A DNA stretch of 64,000 bases, taken from an uncultured Collinsella sp. GTDB lineage: Bacteria; Actinomycetota; Coriobacteriia; Coriobacteriales; Coriobacteriaceae. Below the pieces are notes generated by a model. It searched no databases. It was not told the DNA's origin and saw only the letters and a program-made list of their open reading frames with translations. Shown one piece after another: positions 52,960 to 62,791 of this stretch (position 1 is its first letter; every line of letters begins with the position of its first letter). The stretch lies in contig CAKURW010000001.1 of the NCBI GenBank assembly GCA_934675795.1, positions 1 through 64,000 on the forward strand, written 5' to 3'. The translations under genes were made by a program, and so were the position numbers.

Positions 52960-54201
52960 ATGGGACTCTTGAAAGCTGGATTGGGAGCTGCCGGCGGCGT
53001 CATGGCCGACCAGTGGAAGGAATTTATCTACTGCGAATCGATGCCCGCTGACGTCTTGGCCTGCAAGGGCGTCAAACGAACCGGCGGCCGCAGCTCCAAC
53101 ACACACGGCGAGGACAACGTCATCTCCAACGGCTCCGTCATCGCCGTCAACGACGGCCAGGGCATGCTCGTGGTGCAAAACGGCAAGATCATCGAAGTCG
53201 CACTGGAGCCCGGCGAGTTCGTCTTCGATACCGGCAGCGAGCCGAGCGTCTTTAGCGGCAACCTGGGCGACTCCATCAAGGAGACCTTCGCCAATATCGG
53301 CAGCCGCTTTACCTTCGGCGGCGACGCGGGCAAGGACCAGCGCGTCTACTTCATTAACACCAAGGAGATTATCGGCAATAAGTACGGCACCGCCTCGCCC
53401 GTGCCCTTCCGCGTGGTCGACAACAACATTGGCCTGGACGTCGACATCTCCGTGCGCTGCAACGGCGAGTATTCGTACCGCATCACCAACCCGCTGCTGT
53501 TCTACACCAATGTATGCGGCAACGTGACCGATAGCTACACGCGCGACAAGATCGACAGCCAGCTTAAGTCCGAGCTGCTCACCGCCCTGCAGCCCGCCTT
53601 TGCCAAGATCTCGGAGATGGGCATCCGCTACAGCGCCATCCCCGGCCACACCACCGAGCTCGCCCGCGCGCTCAACGAGGTCCTCTCCGCCGACTGGCGT
53701 GACCTGCGAGGCGTCGAGATCGTGAGCTTTGGCGTAAACTCCATCGCCGCCTCGCAAGAAGACGAGCAGATGATCAAGGACCTGCAGAAGGCCGCCGTCA
53801 TGCGCGATCCCACCATGGCAGCCGCCAACATCGCCAGCGCCCAGAGCGACGCGATGCGTGCGGCAGCAGCCAACCCCAACGGCGCGATGGCCGGCTTTAT
53901 GGGCATGGGCATGGCAGGCGGCATGGGCGGCATGAACGCCAGCCAGCTGTTCGCTGCCGGCCAGGCGCAGCAGCAGGCCGCCCCGCAACCGGCTCCGGCC
54001 CCCGCCCCCGCACCGGCTCCCGCCGCCGCGCCTGCGGCCGGCACGTGGACCTGCAGCTGCGGCGCCACCAACACCGGCAAGTTCTGCCCCGAGTGCGGCA
54101 GCCCCGCGCCTGCCCCGGCACCGGCCAAGTGGTTCTGCCCCAACTGCGGTAGCGAAAACGGCGGCAAGTTCTGCAGCAACTGCGGAACGTCCAGGCCCTA
54201 G
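52960..54201 (+). CDS. SPFH/YdjI-like domain protein with C-terminal zinc ribbons
   Basis: The 413-aa protein carries a virion-core/YdjI-type SPFH domain (about 15-285): DQWKEFIYCESMPADVL, NGSVIAVNDGQGMLVVQNGK, and DWRDLRGVEIVSFGVNSI. A Met/Gly-rich stretch and a Pro/Ala repeat linker follow (about 300-365). Two zinc ribbons close the protein (CSCGATNTGKFCPECG and FCPNCGSENGGKFCSNCG). SPFH proteins scaffold membranes. B. subtilis YdjI acts with YdjG-like zinc-ribbon proteins in envelope stress; the neighbour at 51589 fits that partner role by analogy. AAGGAAG precedes the ATG. Confidence 0.9.
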   Translation: MGLLKAGLGAAGGVMADQWKEFIYCESMPADVLACKGVKRTGGRSSNTHGEDNVISNGSVIAVNDGQGMLVVQNGKIIEVALEPGEFVFDTGSEPSVFSGNLGDSIKETFANIGSRFTFGGDAGKDQRVYFINTKEIIGNKYGTASPVPFRVVDNNIGLDVDISVRCNGEYSYRITNPLLFYTNVCGNVTDSYTRDKIDSQLKSELLTALQPAFAKISEMGIRYSAIPGHTTELARALNEVLSADWRDLRGVEIVSFGVNSIAASQEDEQMIKDLQKAAVMRDPTMAAANIASAQSDAMRAAAANPNGAMAGFMGMGMAGGMGGMNASQLFAAGQAQQQAAPQPAPAPAPAPAPAAAPAAGTWTCSCGATNTGKFCPECGSPAPAPAPAKWFCPNCGSENGGKFCSNCGTSRP

Positions 54202-54281
54202 CCCCTCTATCTGGTAATTGGCGGGGGATCCGCCGCCCCCGCTCCTGCTTCTATGGGTTTCGTTCGATTAAGGAGGACACC

Positions 54282-55124
54282 ATGAAGACAACGTTCAAAA
54301 AGTCCGTACTCGCATTTCTGACATGCGTCCTTGCGCTCGCCTTTGCCCTGACGGGCTGCAGCGGCGGCGGCAAAGACCCCAAGGCCAACTTCGTCGGCAG
54401 CTGGGAACTCTCGGGTGGAACCCTGGAGGGCGAAGAACTGACCGATGAGTACATGGACATGCTCGAGGATTGGGGTGTCCACTGCGTCCTGATTCTCGAT
54501 GAGGACGGTACAGGCGCCCTCGACCTGTTCCTTGAAGTCGTCGACCTGAAATGGGAGGCAAAGGACGCCACCACCGTAACCATCACCGCCGAAGACGAGT
54601 CGCATGACATGAAGCTCAAGGACGGCAAACTCATCCTCGAAGAGGATGACGGCAATCTTGTCTTTAGCAAGTCCGACAAGGACCTGTCCGGCACGGTGAA
54701 GAAGGATCGCGAGGCGGCCGAGAAGGAAGAAGAGATCGACGAGGCCGTCGAAGACGACGACGTCCAGAAGATTGAAATCTCCCCCGCCGTCACCGTTGCC
54801 GATGACGACCTGTGCACCATCACCATCACCGAGAAGTTCAAGGACGAGTGGGGCGACATCGGTTTTGTCGTCAACATCACCAACAAGAGCGACAAGGACC
54901 TGACCTTCTACGCTCCTTCCGGCAAGACCAACGTCAACGGCACCATGAAGGAACCCTGGTTCTCGGCTCACCTGATGCCCGGCACCAACGCCACTGAGGA
55001 ATTCACGTTCTCGAACGGCACGCTCGATAGCCTTGACGACCTGGTCAATACGACCATCGGCATCGACGCCTACCTGACCGATTCCTACGAGGACGTTGCC
55101 TCCTACAGCGCAACCATCGCGTAA
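54282..55124 (+). CDS. Secreted lipoprotein, 280 aa
   Basis: The signal peptide KSVLAFLTCVLALAFAL ends in lipobox LTGC (Cys about residue 26). The mature protein has an N-terminal lipocalin-like strand pattern (GSWELSGGTLEGEE, KDGKLILEEDDGNLVFSK), a charged Glu/Asp/Lys linker (about 135-160) and a C-terminal Ig-like beta domain (FKDEWGDIGFVVNITNKSDK). Function unknown. TAAGGAGG precedes the ATG, 80 bases after the SPFH gene. A strong hairpin follows at 55173. Confidence 0.86.
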   Translation: MKTTFKKSVLAFLTCVLALAFALTGCSGGGKDPKANFVGSWELSGGTLEGEELTDEYMDMLEDWGVHCVLILDEDGTGALDLFLEVVDLKWEAKDATTVTITAEDESHDMKLKDGKLILEEDDGNLVFSKSDKDLSGTVKKDREAAEKEEEIDEAVEDDDVQKIEISPAVTVADDDLCTITITEKFKDEWGDIGFVVNITNKSDKDLTFYAPSGKTNVNGTMKEPWFSAHLMPGTNATEEFTFSNGTLDSLDDLVNTTIGIDAYLTDSYEDVASYSATIA

Positions 55125-55172
55125 CGGCACGTAACATCAGCCGCGGATTGGCGGACACATCCGCGCACACCA

Positions 55173-55207
55173 GACGGGGCCGCAGGAGATGATCCTGCGG
55201 CCCCGTC
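55173..55207. terminator. Bidirectional terminator between convergent genes
   Basis: Long perfect arms (GACGGGGCCGCAGGA and complement, 55173-55207) with a short loop lie between the lipoprotein stop and the response-regulator stop. T-content after the stem on the plus strand is modest (ACTTTG). Confidence 0.75.
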
Positions 55208-55232
55208 ACTTTGCGCCGATAGGCAACGAGCG

Positions 55233-55853
55233 TTAGCGCTCCATATTGGGAACGATACTGCCTTCGGTCACCGCGTGCACGGCCAGGCGCATGATGTTGT
55301 CGTAGCCGGTCTTGTTGAGAATCTCCGAGATGCGACGCTTGATGGTGCCCTCGCTCATAAACAACTCGGCCGCGATCTCGCGACGGCTCTTGCCTTCGCA
55401 GGCAAGGCGCAAAATCGACAGCTCAACGTCGTCGAGCGCCGCCGTGCCCGAAAAGATGCTTTCGGGCGGCTTGGGAAACGTGCAGTAACCCGCCAGCGTG
55501 GAGCGCATCACGGCAAAGAGCTCATCGATGCCGACGTTCTTGTACACAAAGCTGTCGACGCCTGCCTCGCGCGCCTGATCCACAAACGTAATCTCGGGCA
55601 TGTCCGTCATGATAATGACGCGGCACTCGGGCAGCTGCTCCTTGATGCGCGCCGCCGCCACGATGCCGTTGGAATCGTGCTCAGTGCACACATCCATCAG
55701 TATCATGTCCGGGCGCTCCTTGAGCGCAACGTCCAAGGCATCTGAGGCATCGGCGATGGCGGCAACAACGGTCATGTCGGGCTGGTCGCCAACGGAGCGC
55801 GCGAGGCTCTCGCGCAAGATGGCTTGGTCTTCGACGATAAGGATACGAATCAT
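55233..55853 (-). CDS. NarL/LuxR-family response regulator
   Basis: The 206-aa protein has a receiver domain (1-120; acidic pocket VEDQ, phospho-acceptor D54 in MILMDV, K in FVYKNVG) and a LuxR helix-turn-helix (about 140-200: LSILRLACEGKSRREIAAEL, FMSEGTIKRRISEILNKTGY). ATG at 55853 follows AAAGGAG and overlaps the preceding kinase stop (ATGA). It is last in a three-gene signalling operon. Targets are unknown; its family usually activates transcription when phosphorylated. Confidence 0.93.
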   Translation of the reverse strand: MIRILIVEDQAILRESLARSVGDQPDMTVVAAIADASDALDVALKERPDMILMDVCTEHDSNGIVAAARIKEQLPECRVIIMTDMPEITFVDQAREAGVDSFVYKNVGIDELFAVMRSTLAGYCTFPKPPESIFSGTAALDDVELSILRLACEGKSRREIAAELFMSEGTIKRRISEILNKTGYDNIMRLAVHAVTEGSIVPNMER

Positions 55854-57349
55854 GAGTTTCTCCTTTGGACCGTTGCGTTGGAGTTCAGCGGAATGGATAC
55901 CGTAAGCGTAAAGGGCGGGGCGGCATGGACCTCCAGGCTGCCGCCCAGATTTTGCGCGACATGCCTCATACCTGGAAAACCCGTTCCCTCGCGATACGAT
56001 ACGGGGGCAGGCGCGCCGTCGTTTGAGACCGTCATGTGTGCAATGGCGCCGCCATCCGACCCCTCCCGCCACAGGCGCACCTGGACTTGGTGGGCCTGCG
56101 CATGCTTGGTGGCATTGGTCGATGCCTCGCGGATAATCTGCAAAAAGGCGGCAGCGACGTGAGCATCGTCCGGAAGCGATCCATCTACATCGATCTGAAC
56201 GCTCACCAAGCCAAAGGCATGAACGATATCGCCCAGTTGCTCCGCAGGCTCGCTAGCGCCACCGCTACGCAGGTCGGCGGCAATCGAGCGCAGCAGCGGG
56301 TCAATCTGCTCGAGCGACTCGTCATCCAGACGCCCCTCTTCCAGATATCGATGAAGGATGGACAGGCGCTGGCCGATCACATCGTGCACGCGGGCACGCA
56401 TGCGCAGGTAGGCCGCATTGTCGGCAACCTTTTTGACTTCTTCGATCTGGGCCTGGAGCTCTTGACCCGCAAGCTCAAGCAGGTGATTGGCCTGCGCCAG
56501 ACGGTCGTGGACATGCGCGTACTCCGTCACGTCCAAGCCAATAATGCGCTCAAAGGGACGGCCCGAAACCATAACCTCATCACATGCGAACAGACGAATC
56601 TCGGAGGAGGAAACCTCGACCACCGCACGTGCCTCCCCAAAGCGGTCCAGGTTGATCCGCACGCGGTTCTTACCGCCTTCGGGCATTTGCATGCCGAGCT
56701 TGCGCAGGTCGTTCCATGTACCACTCATATCGCCTAGGTCGGTGGGCATATGAAGCTCCACCAGGTTTTTGCGCATGCAGCGGTTCATGAGCAGTGGACG
56801 GCCCCTCGAGTCCAGATACAGGATGCCCACGGGAATCACGTTGATGGTTTCAATCGTCGAGAACGCGGTGATATCCTCTTGGCGGTTACGGACGTCCATC
56901 AAGAGCGCCGCGACGGAACGGAACAGGAAGAACGCTCCCTCTGCGATAAGGACAACGGCCCACACCGAGCCCATGGCAAAAACCACCGGCGGTGTCACGG
57001 CGCCAACAAGCAGCAGCTCGGCCAGCATGACAGGGCGACGATAGCGCACCATAAGGACCACGCCATAGACAAAGATCGCGGCATTGAGCCACAGCACTCC
57101 GCCCATTGCCCTGGCGCAAACGTCAAGCGGCGCCACCAGATACGAGCCAGACGACGCGAATAAGATGAGCGCCGAAATCATCAGGTGAAGCACAAGGCTC
57201 GTCTCGTAGGCGCAAATCACCTTACGGTTATAGGACGAGCGGCGCGATGCGATGAGCGGGACGTGGATCATCTGCAGACACGCAGCCAGGGCAAAGACAA
57301 CATCGAGCGCAACGATTTGGGGAAGGATGAACGAAATCTGCATCGTCAC
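55850..57349 (-). CDS. Membrane sensor histidine kinase (NarL-type partner)
   Basis: The 499-aa protein has about six membrane helices (10-165), a PAS-like segment (about 170-280; NVIPVGILYLDSRGRPLL), a coiled coil (about 285-320) and a kinase core. The phospho-His is in RMRARVHDVIGQRLS; the ATPase domain has REASTNATKHA and GTGFPGMRHV. This matches the HATPase/HisKA_3-like type that pairs with NarL regulators. Start: GTG at 57349 gives a 4-base overlap with the upstream stop (GTGA); ATG at 57343 is possible. The stop overlaps the regulator start. Confidence 0.9.
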   Translation of the reverse strand: MTMQISFILPQIVALDVVFALAACLQMIHVPLIASRRSSYNRKVICAYETSLVLHLMISALILFASSGSYLVAPLDVCARAMGGVLWLNAAIFVYGVVLMVRYRRPVMLAELLLVGAVTPPVVFAMGSVWAVVLIAEGAFFLFRSVAALLMDVRNRQEDITAFSTIETINVIPVGILYLDSRGRPLLMNRCMRKNLVELHMPTDLGDMSGTWNDLRKLGMQMPEGGKNRVRINLDRFGEARAVVEVSSSEIRLFACDEVMVSGRPFERIIGLDVTEYAHVHDRLAQANHLLELAGQELQAQIEEVKKVADNAAYLRMRARVHDVIGQRLSILHRYLEEGRLDDESLEQIDPLLRSIAADLRSGGASEPAEQLGDIVHAFGLVSVQIDVDGSLPDDAHVAAAFLQIIREASTNATKHAQAHQVQVRLWREGSDGGAIAHMTVSNDGAPAPVSYREGTGFPGMRHVAQNLGGSLEVHAAPPFTLTVSIPLNSNATVQRRNS

Positions 57350-59229
57350 TCACCCGCCCTCGGCATCAAGACGATCATGCGCAGCTGGCCGGGCTCGCCC
57401 TCAAGGCGGTATGCCACGTTGCGCCCTTGCAGAGCGCTTTCGAGCTCTTGCGCAGCGGGCGTCTGCGAAAGATCTTCATCATCGTTGGAAAAAAGCGTGG
57501 AGCGCAGCTCGACACTGCACCGGTCATGGTCGCCCAAGTGATACATAAGCGCCGGATGGTCGGTGGTGTAGGCAAAAAACGCAAAGTCATACACGCAGTC
57601 GTACAGGGCGCTTACCGTACTGGCGTGCATCGGGCGCCGTATGGCGATAATCGAGGCGCAATCGACATCGATGGTGCACAGGTCACTTGCAAGCTCGTTG
57701 GCGATGAGCTGAATGCGGTCGCGGTCAAAACCGCTCTCCCCGTGCTGTGCCAACGTGAGCGACCCCTTGCGTTTGCAATAGGCGACGAGCATCTTGGCGC
57801 GCTGCAGCATGCGGTAACGCTCGTGCGAAGATGCCTCATCGGTCAACGGCGGCAGCGAGCTCAGCAGGTCGTACATCCCTTCGAGCGCACGGGCAAGCGC
57901 TTGGTCCACGTCTTGGACCAGTAAGGTCTCGGCCTCTTGGTCTGCCAAATGTGTCTTAAGGTCGTAGTCGGCGGCAAGCAGCTCATTTTGGCGTTGCAGC
58001 TCCATGCGACGATGCGCCAGTTCGCGATTGAGTTCGTTGAGCTCCGAGACGTCCTGGGCAAGGAGAGCCAATCCACCCAGCAGCGGAAAGGCGCGATACA
58101 TTACATCGGGATCGGACGCCACGGCAAAGGCGTGAGCGTGCCCGTGCTCTTGGACCCGCAACTCCTCACGCACGCCTACCGGCATTGGCTTTGACACCGG
58201 CGTGACATAGACTTCCTGCAGGTCACGCGTTAGAACTTTGAGGTCAAGCGGCAAGGTGCCGAAAATACCGGCGATATCGTGGTACGACGGGATGACACCG
58301 CAATCGAGACAGATTTCCATCGCCACCACGCACAGGACGCAGTAGACAAGTGAAAAATTAAGCCTCCATGCCCAGGGCACACGCAGCGCATATGAAATGG
58401 CAAAGAACGCGCCGCCCAATAGGACAAGCGCGGCCGTGCCCGAGAAACGCTGAATACGAAAAGACGAGGACCGTCCTACCAAGATAAAAAAGGCAACGAA
58501 GTTAAAGGCTGTCCATACCAGAACGGTACCGTAGCCCCAACCATATGTGTAATCGTTGCTCCAGGTTCCACTCGATCGATCGAAATGGAAGACCTGCTGA
58601 TGAACATCGTTAGTAAGCACAAAGCCGATAAGCAGGACAGCCATGACCCACAAAACGGTGCGGTACCGACGCCCCATACGATGCTGTTCCAAACCCGCGA
58701 GGCGCAGACCGCACAGCTGGTAGATCAGCGGAATGAGCGTCATGGGCACGTAGTACAGGTACCACAGCACGGTGGCATAGAACGGCGTGAACGACTTATA
58801 TTTGAGGATGACCTCGATCATCCACAGGGCACAAATGGCGGCGATGGCAACAAGGCGGCGGCGCAAGACGTAGTCCAAGCAGCGTAGGTACGCCAACACA
58901 CCCCAGATTGAAAATGCAATTGCGGCGACAAGCAGCGGGAGAGAGCTCGAGTGGACGAGCGCATCCACGACCTCTTCGGACACCTCGCTATAGGCGGGCA
59001 CGGTGTTGGAAAGCTTGGGGTCGGAGGCGAACAGTGCCGGCAAGACTGCCAAAAGCATAAAGAACAGCGCGGTAATGGCGCCGGCGATAACAAAGACGCG
59101 GTGGCGATACACGCCATGCGATATGCCAACAAGGAATCGCGGCATGGCGAAGAGCCTGCCGCCCCTAAGATCCGCCACGGGCGCGGATCGGGCGGTCGCG
59201 TGGCCGATATGTCGCTCACGGGTACCCAT
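57346..59229 (-). CDS. 7TM-sensor protein resembling a histidine kinase N-half, catalytic core unclear
   Basis: The 627-aa protein begins with a basic leader, then about eight membrane helices (30-320), resembling the histidine-kinase 7TM region. A cytoplasmic part follows with a coiled coil (about 395-440, ELNELNRELAHRRMELQRQN). I cannot find a clear H-box or the N and G boxes of a kinase ATPase; the closing part (about 480-627) is divergent or non-catalytic. It may be an accessory sensor for the next kinase, whose start it overlaps by 4 bases. The start is uncertain: ATG at 59229 lacks a ribosome-binding site, and ATG at 59145 is an alternative. Confidence 0.75.
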   Translation of the reverse strand: MGTRERHIGHATARSAPVADLRGGRLFAMPRFLVGISHGVYRHRVFVIAGAITALFFMLLAVLPALFASDPKLSNTVPAYSEVSEEVVDALVHSSSLPLLVAAIAFSIWGVLAYLRCLDYVLRRRLVAIAAICALWMIEVILKYKSFTPFYATVLWYLYYVPMTLIPLIYQLCGLRLAGLEQHRMGRRYRTVLWVMAVLLIGFVLTNDVHQQVFHFDRSSGTWSNDYTYGWGYGTVLVWTAFNFVAFFILVGRSSSFRIQRFSGTAALVLLGGAFFAISYALRVPWAWRLNFSLVYCVLCVVAMEICLDCGVIPSYHDIAGIFGTLPLDLKVLTRDLQEVYVTPVSKPMPVGVREELRVQEHGHAHAFAVASDPDVMYRAFPLLGGLALLAQDVSELNELNRELAHRRMELQRQNELLAADYDLKTHLADQEAETLLVQDVDQALARALEGMYDLLSSLPPLTDEASSHERYRMLQRAKMLVAYCKRKGSLTLAQHGESGFDRDRIQLIANELASDLCTIDVDCASIIAIRRPMHASTVSALYDCVYDFAFFAYTTDHPALMYHLGDHDRCSVELRSTLFSNDDEDLSQTPAAQELESALQGRNVAYRLEGEPGQLRMIVLMPRAGE

Positions 59230-59299
59230 AGTGCTTTTAGTGTACCGACAGGCGGGCCCAAAAAGCGGGCCACATGTCCCAAAATCCGCCGACGGCGAG

Positions 59300-59485
59300 G
59301 GACGTCGCCAGCGACTAGTCGTTTAAGAACGTCCCCAATGACTAAGACAAAACGAGCGAGGATTTTTGGACGCCCAAATGGCGAGAGTGGATAATCTCCC
59401 ACTTTGAGCCCACAAACAGGCTAAAAACGGGAGATTATCCACTCTCATTCTGCGGGTACTCATTTAAGTGCGTCCCCAATGAGTG
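59300..59485. repeat. Composite repeat block: family D fragment, family C copy 2, family D fragment
   Basis: 59300-59344 holds GACTAGTCGTTTAAGAACG and TCCCCAATGACTAA (family D). 59352-59446 is family C copy 2, with 18-bp arms GAGAGTGGATAATCTCCC (59383-59400) and 59429-59446. 59456-59485 (GTACTCATTTAAGTGCGTCC then CCAATGAGTGC) is another D-like hairpin. No gene lies here; the same C-D pairing occurs at 34172-34320. Confidence 0.8.
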
Positions 59486-59499
59486 CTTTCACTTCTTAA

Positions 59500-59540
59500 C
59501 AAAACGCCCGGCGGGCATTAACTGCTCGCCGGGCGTTTTG
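59500..59540 (-). terminator. Terminator of the second GH1 gene
   Basis: 13-bp arms AAAACGCCCGGCG (59501-59513) and CGCCGGGCGTTTT (59527-59539) sit 30 bases beyond the GH1 stop, with T-runs on both strands. A strong intrinsic terminator. Confidence 0.9.
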
Positions 59541-59568
59541 GTTAGGAGGCTATGGTCGTTGGGAAGCC

Positions 59569-61011
<1,443 letters not shown>

Positions 61012-61146
61012 TCATACGCTGCTTGTCGTGGTTTCAGTATCCCCGTAAGCAGCGCGCTACTCAACGGCAACGACGCAGGCCGACACTTCTTTTCGCACAC
61101 GGCGGCCCGGCAGCCGCCCCTGCTTGACACTTTCTGATACCGCCGC

Positions 61147-61191
61147 CCCAAACCACCACAAAGGGGACAGGCACCTTTGTGGTGGTTGGGG
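61147..61191. repeat. Palindromic repeat family B, copy 4 (inverted orientation)
   Basis: Arms CCCCAAACCACCACAAAGG and its complement around a GGACAGGCA loop, the reverse of the loop in the other copies. It lies upstream of the GH1 gene and downstream of the DUF4867 gene. Confidence 0.82.
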
Positions 61192-61199
61192 ACGGTTTG

Positions 61200-61335
61200 T
61201 CTCGATCTGCAACAGGTAGGCAGCCAAAACCGGGCTTGGTGTTACAGATCGAGATATTTGGGCAGCCCCCCCGCAGTTTGTCTAAATCTGTAACAGGTAG
61301 AGACGATTTAGCCCGCTAGATGTTACAGATCGAGA
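61200..61335. repeat. Two tandem copies of palindromic repeat family F
   Basis: Copy 1 has arms TCTCGATCTGCAAC (61200-61213) and GTTACAGATCGAGA (61241-61254). Copy 2 has TCTAAATCTGTAAC (61281-61294) and GTTACAGATCGAGA (61322-61335). Both have AGGTAG after the left arm. They follow the DUF4867 gene on its downstream side. Confidence 0.8.
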
Positions 61336-61344
61336 CGGAAGATG

Positions 61345-61989
61345 CTAGTCACAGGCGATGTCGAGGTTCTTGCCGACAAGGCCCACGTAGCCGCCCTCGG
61401 CAGCCTTGGGGCTATCGGCGTGGCAGAGAACCCACTTGTCGGCCTTCCAGTAGCAGTAGCTGTCGCCGGCGGCGGGCATGTCGGCTGCGGCCTCGGGGCG
61501 CGGGCCATTGGTGCCCGCCGGCAGCGCCACCATCACCTGGAAGCCGCCGTCGTCGACCATGCAGGGCGTGTAGTGGAGCGTGGTGTTGAAGACTTCGACG
61601 ACCGTACCCGCCGGCACGCGGAACGCCTTGACACACGCAGTGTCGAGCTTGCCGTCCTCGATCTCCCAGCGATGCGCCACGAGCAGGATAAAGTCGCGGG
61701 CGCCCAGGTTAAACTCGCTGGCGCGGTGATACTCCAGGCAGTTGAGCTGCGTGTTGTGGCCGTTGCACCAGCCGAGCTGGAAGGGGCGGCCGCCAAACAT
61801 GAGAAAGCCCAGTTTATCGGCACCCTTAACGCTCTCGAGCTCCGGCGCGCTTGCTACGTACTTGCTGCCTTCGGGGATGGGCGTGGCAGAGAGCGCCTCG
61901 AGCACGAGCGACGTGAGCTCGGACGGAACGTCATCCCAAACGTTGCCATAGGATTTGAACTCGGGATCGTTGACAGAATAGATGTGCAT
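61345..61989 (-). CDS. DUF4867 family protein
   Basis: The 214-aa protein is soluble with no signal. Motifs such as SVNDPEFKSYG at the N-terminus, FGGRPFQLGWCNGHN, LNCLEYHRASEFN and GTVVEVFNTTLHYTPC fit DUF4867, a family often found beside sugar-metabolism genes and possibly a cupin-like isomerase. The function is not established. CAGGAG precedes the ATG. It appears monocistronic. The two His/Glu clusters (GHN, EYHRASEF) could form a metal site. Confidence 0.87.
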   Translation of the reverse strand: MHIYSVNDPEFKSYGNVWDDVPSELTSLVLEALSATPIPEGSKYVASAPELESVKGADKLGFLMFGGRPFQLGWCNGHNTQLNCLEYHRASEFNLGARDFILLVAHRWEIEDGKLDTACVKAFRVPAGTVVEVFNTTLHYTPCMVDDGGFQVMVALPAGTNGPRPEAAADMPAAGDSYCYWKADKWVLCHADSPKAAEGGYVGLVGKNLDIACD

Positions 61990-62073
61990 GTTCGCTCCTG
62001 TTCGTAAATGTGACTATACGAACATTCTAGAACAAACATGAGCGATTTTGAACGCTCGTCCCGACCACTCAAC

Positions 62074-62108
62074 AAAAAGGCGCCCCCGCATAAGCGAAGG
62101 CGCCCAAT
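62074..62108 (-). terminator. Terminator of luxS
   Basis: Stem GGCGCC (62079-62084 with 62099-62104) extended by partial pairing; on the minus strand it is followed by TTTTTGTTG. It lies about 26 bases after the luxS stop. Confidence 0.8.
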
Positions 62109-62133
62109 GCGCGCGCTTTGGGCGATAAAGCCC

Positions 62134-62622
62134 TTACGCCTGCTGATAATGCAGGTGCTTCTCATCGATATCGGCCAGGTCACGGTCGAGATAGCGGCGT
62201 GCGAGCCAGTTTGCCATGGGGAGGTTCTGGTCCAGATAGTTACCGCACTCCTCGGGAGCGGCACCGGGGACATCGCCCTCAAAGCCGGCGACAAACTCGA
62301 ACAGCTCACGCACGAGCGGCAGGATCTCCTCGCTCGTCACCTCGCCAAACACGACGAGGTAAAAGCCCGTGCGGCAGCCCATGGGACCAAAGTAGACAAT
62401 GCGGCTCGACCACTCGGCATGGTTGCGAAGGAACGTCGCGCCCAGGTGCTCGATGGTGTGGCACTCGGCCGTGTTCATGACCGGCTCCTTGTTGGGCGTG
62501 GTCAGGCGCAGGTCAAACGTGGTGACGGCGGCGCCGGTCGCCGGATCGCGGTCGATGCGGCTCACGTACACGCCGGGCTCAAGCAGCAGATGGTCAACGG
62601 AAAAACTCGCGATACGCTCCAT
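62134..62622 (-). CDS. luxS: S-ribosylhomocysteine lyase LuxS
   Basis: LuxS cleaves S-ribosylhomocysteine to homocysteine and the AI-2 precursor DPD, so the organism probably makes AI-2. The 162-aa protein has metal ligands H55 and H59 in ECHTIEHL and C125 in EECGNY, and catalytic C82 in GPMGCRTGFYL. GAGAGGATC precedes the ATG. It is monocistronic with its own terminator. No pfs/mtnN gene is adjacent. Length is normal. Confidence 0.97.
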   Translation of the reverse strand: MERIASFSVDHLLLEPGVYVSRIDRDPATGAAVTTFDLRLTTPNKEPVMNTAECHTIEHLGATFLRNHAEWSSRIVYFGPMGCRTGFYLVVFGEVTSEEILPLVRELFEFVAGFEGDVPGAAPEECGNYLDQNLPMANWLARRYLDRDLADIDEKHLHYQQA

Positions 62623-62648
62623 GGCAGATCCTCTCGATAGTCAATTTA

Positions 62649-62761
62649 GGACGGGGCTCTTTTAGCTGGTTGGAATGGTCGCACCAATCATACCAGTCAA
62701 AAAAGCCCCGTCCCAAATGAGCTGCCAAGGACGGGGATCAATGAGTTTTTAATCCCCGTCC
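62649..62761. repeat. Two adjacent hairpins after the FGGY kinase gene
   Basis: The first has arms GGACGGGGCTC (62649-62659, extended) and its complement ending at 62713. The second has GGACGGGGAT (62729-62738) and ATCCCCGTCC (62752-62761). They follow the kinase stop on the minus strand and precede luxS, so they can end the kinase transcript. A related fragment occurs at about 25150-25185. Confidence 0.75.
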
Positions 62762-62791
62762 CAGAAAAATCCTTGGGCGCCGCGCAGCCGC

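Noticed and set aside
50893-53988. A 1031-codon open frame on the minus strand
   Set aside because: It is antisense to three well-supported genes (DUF4428, zinc-ribbon, SPFH) with clear domains and ribosome-binding sites. High GC opens antisense frames.
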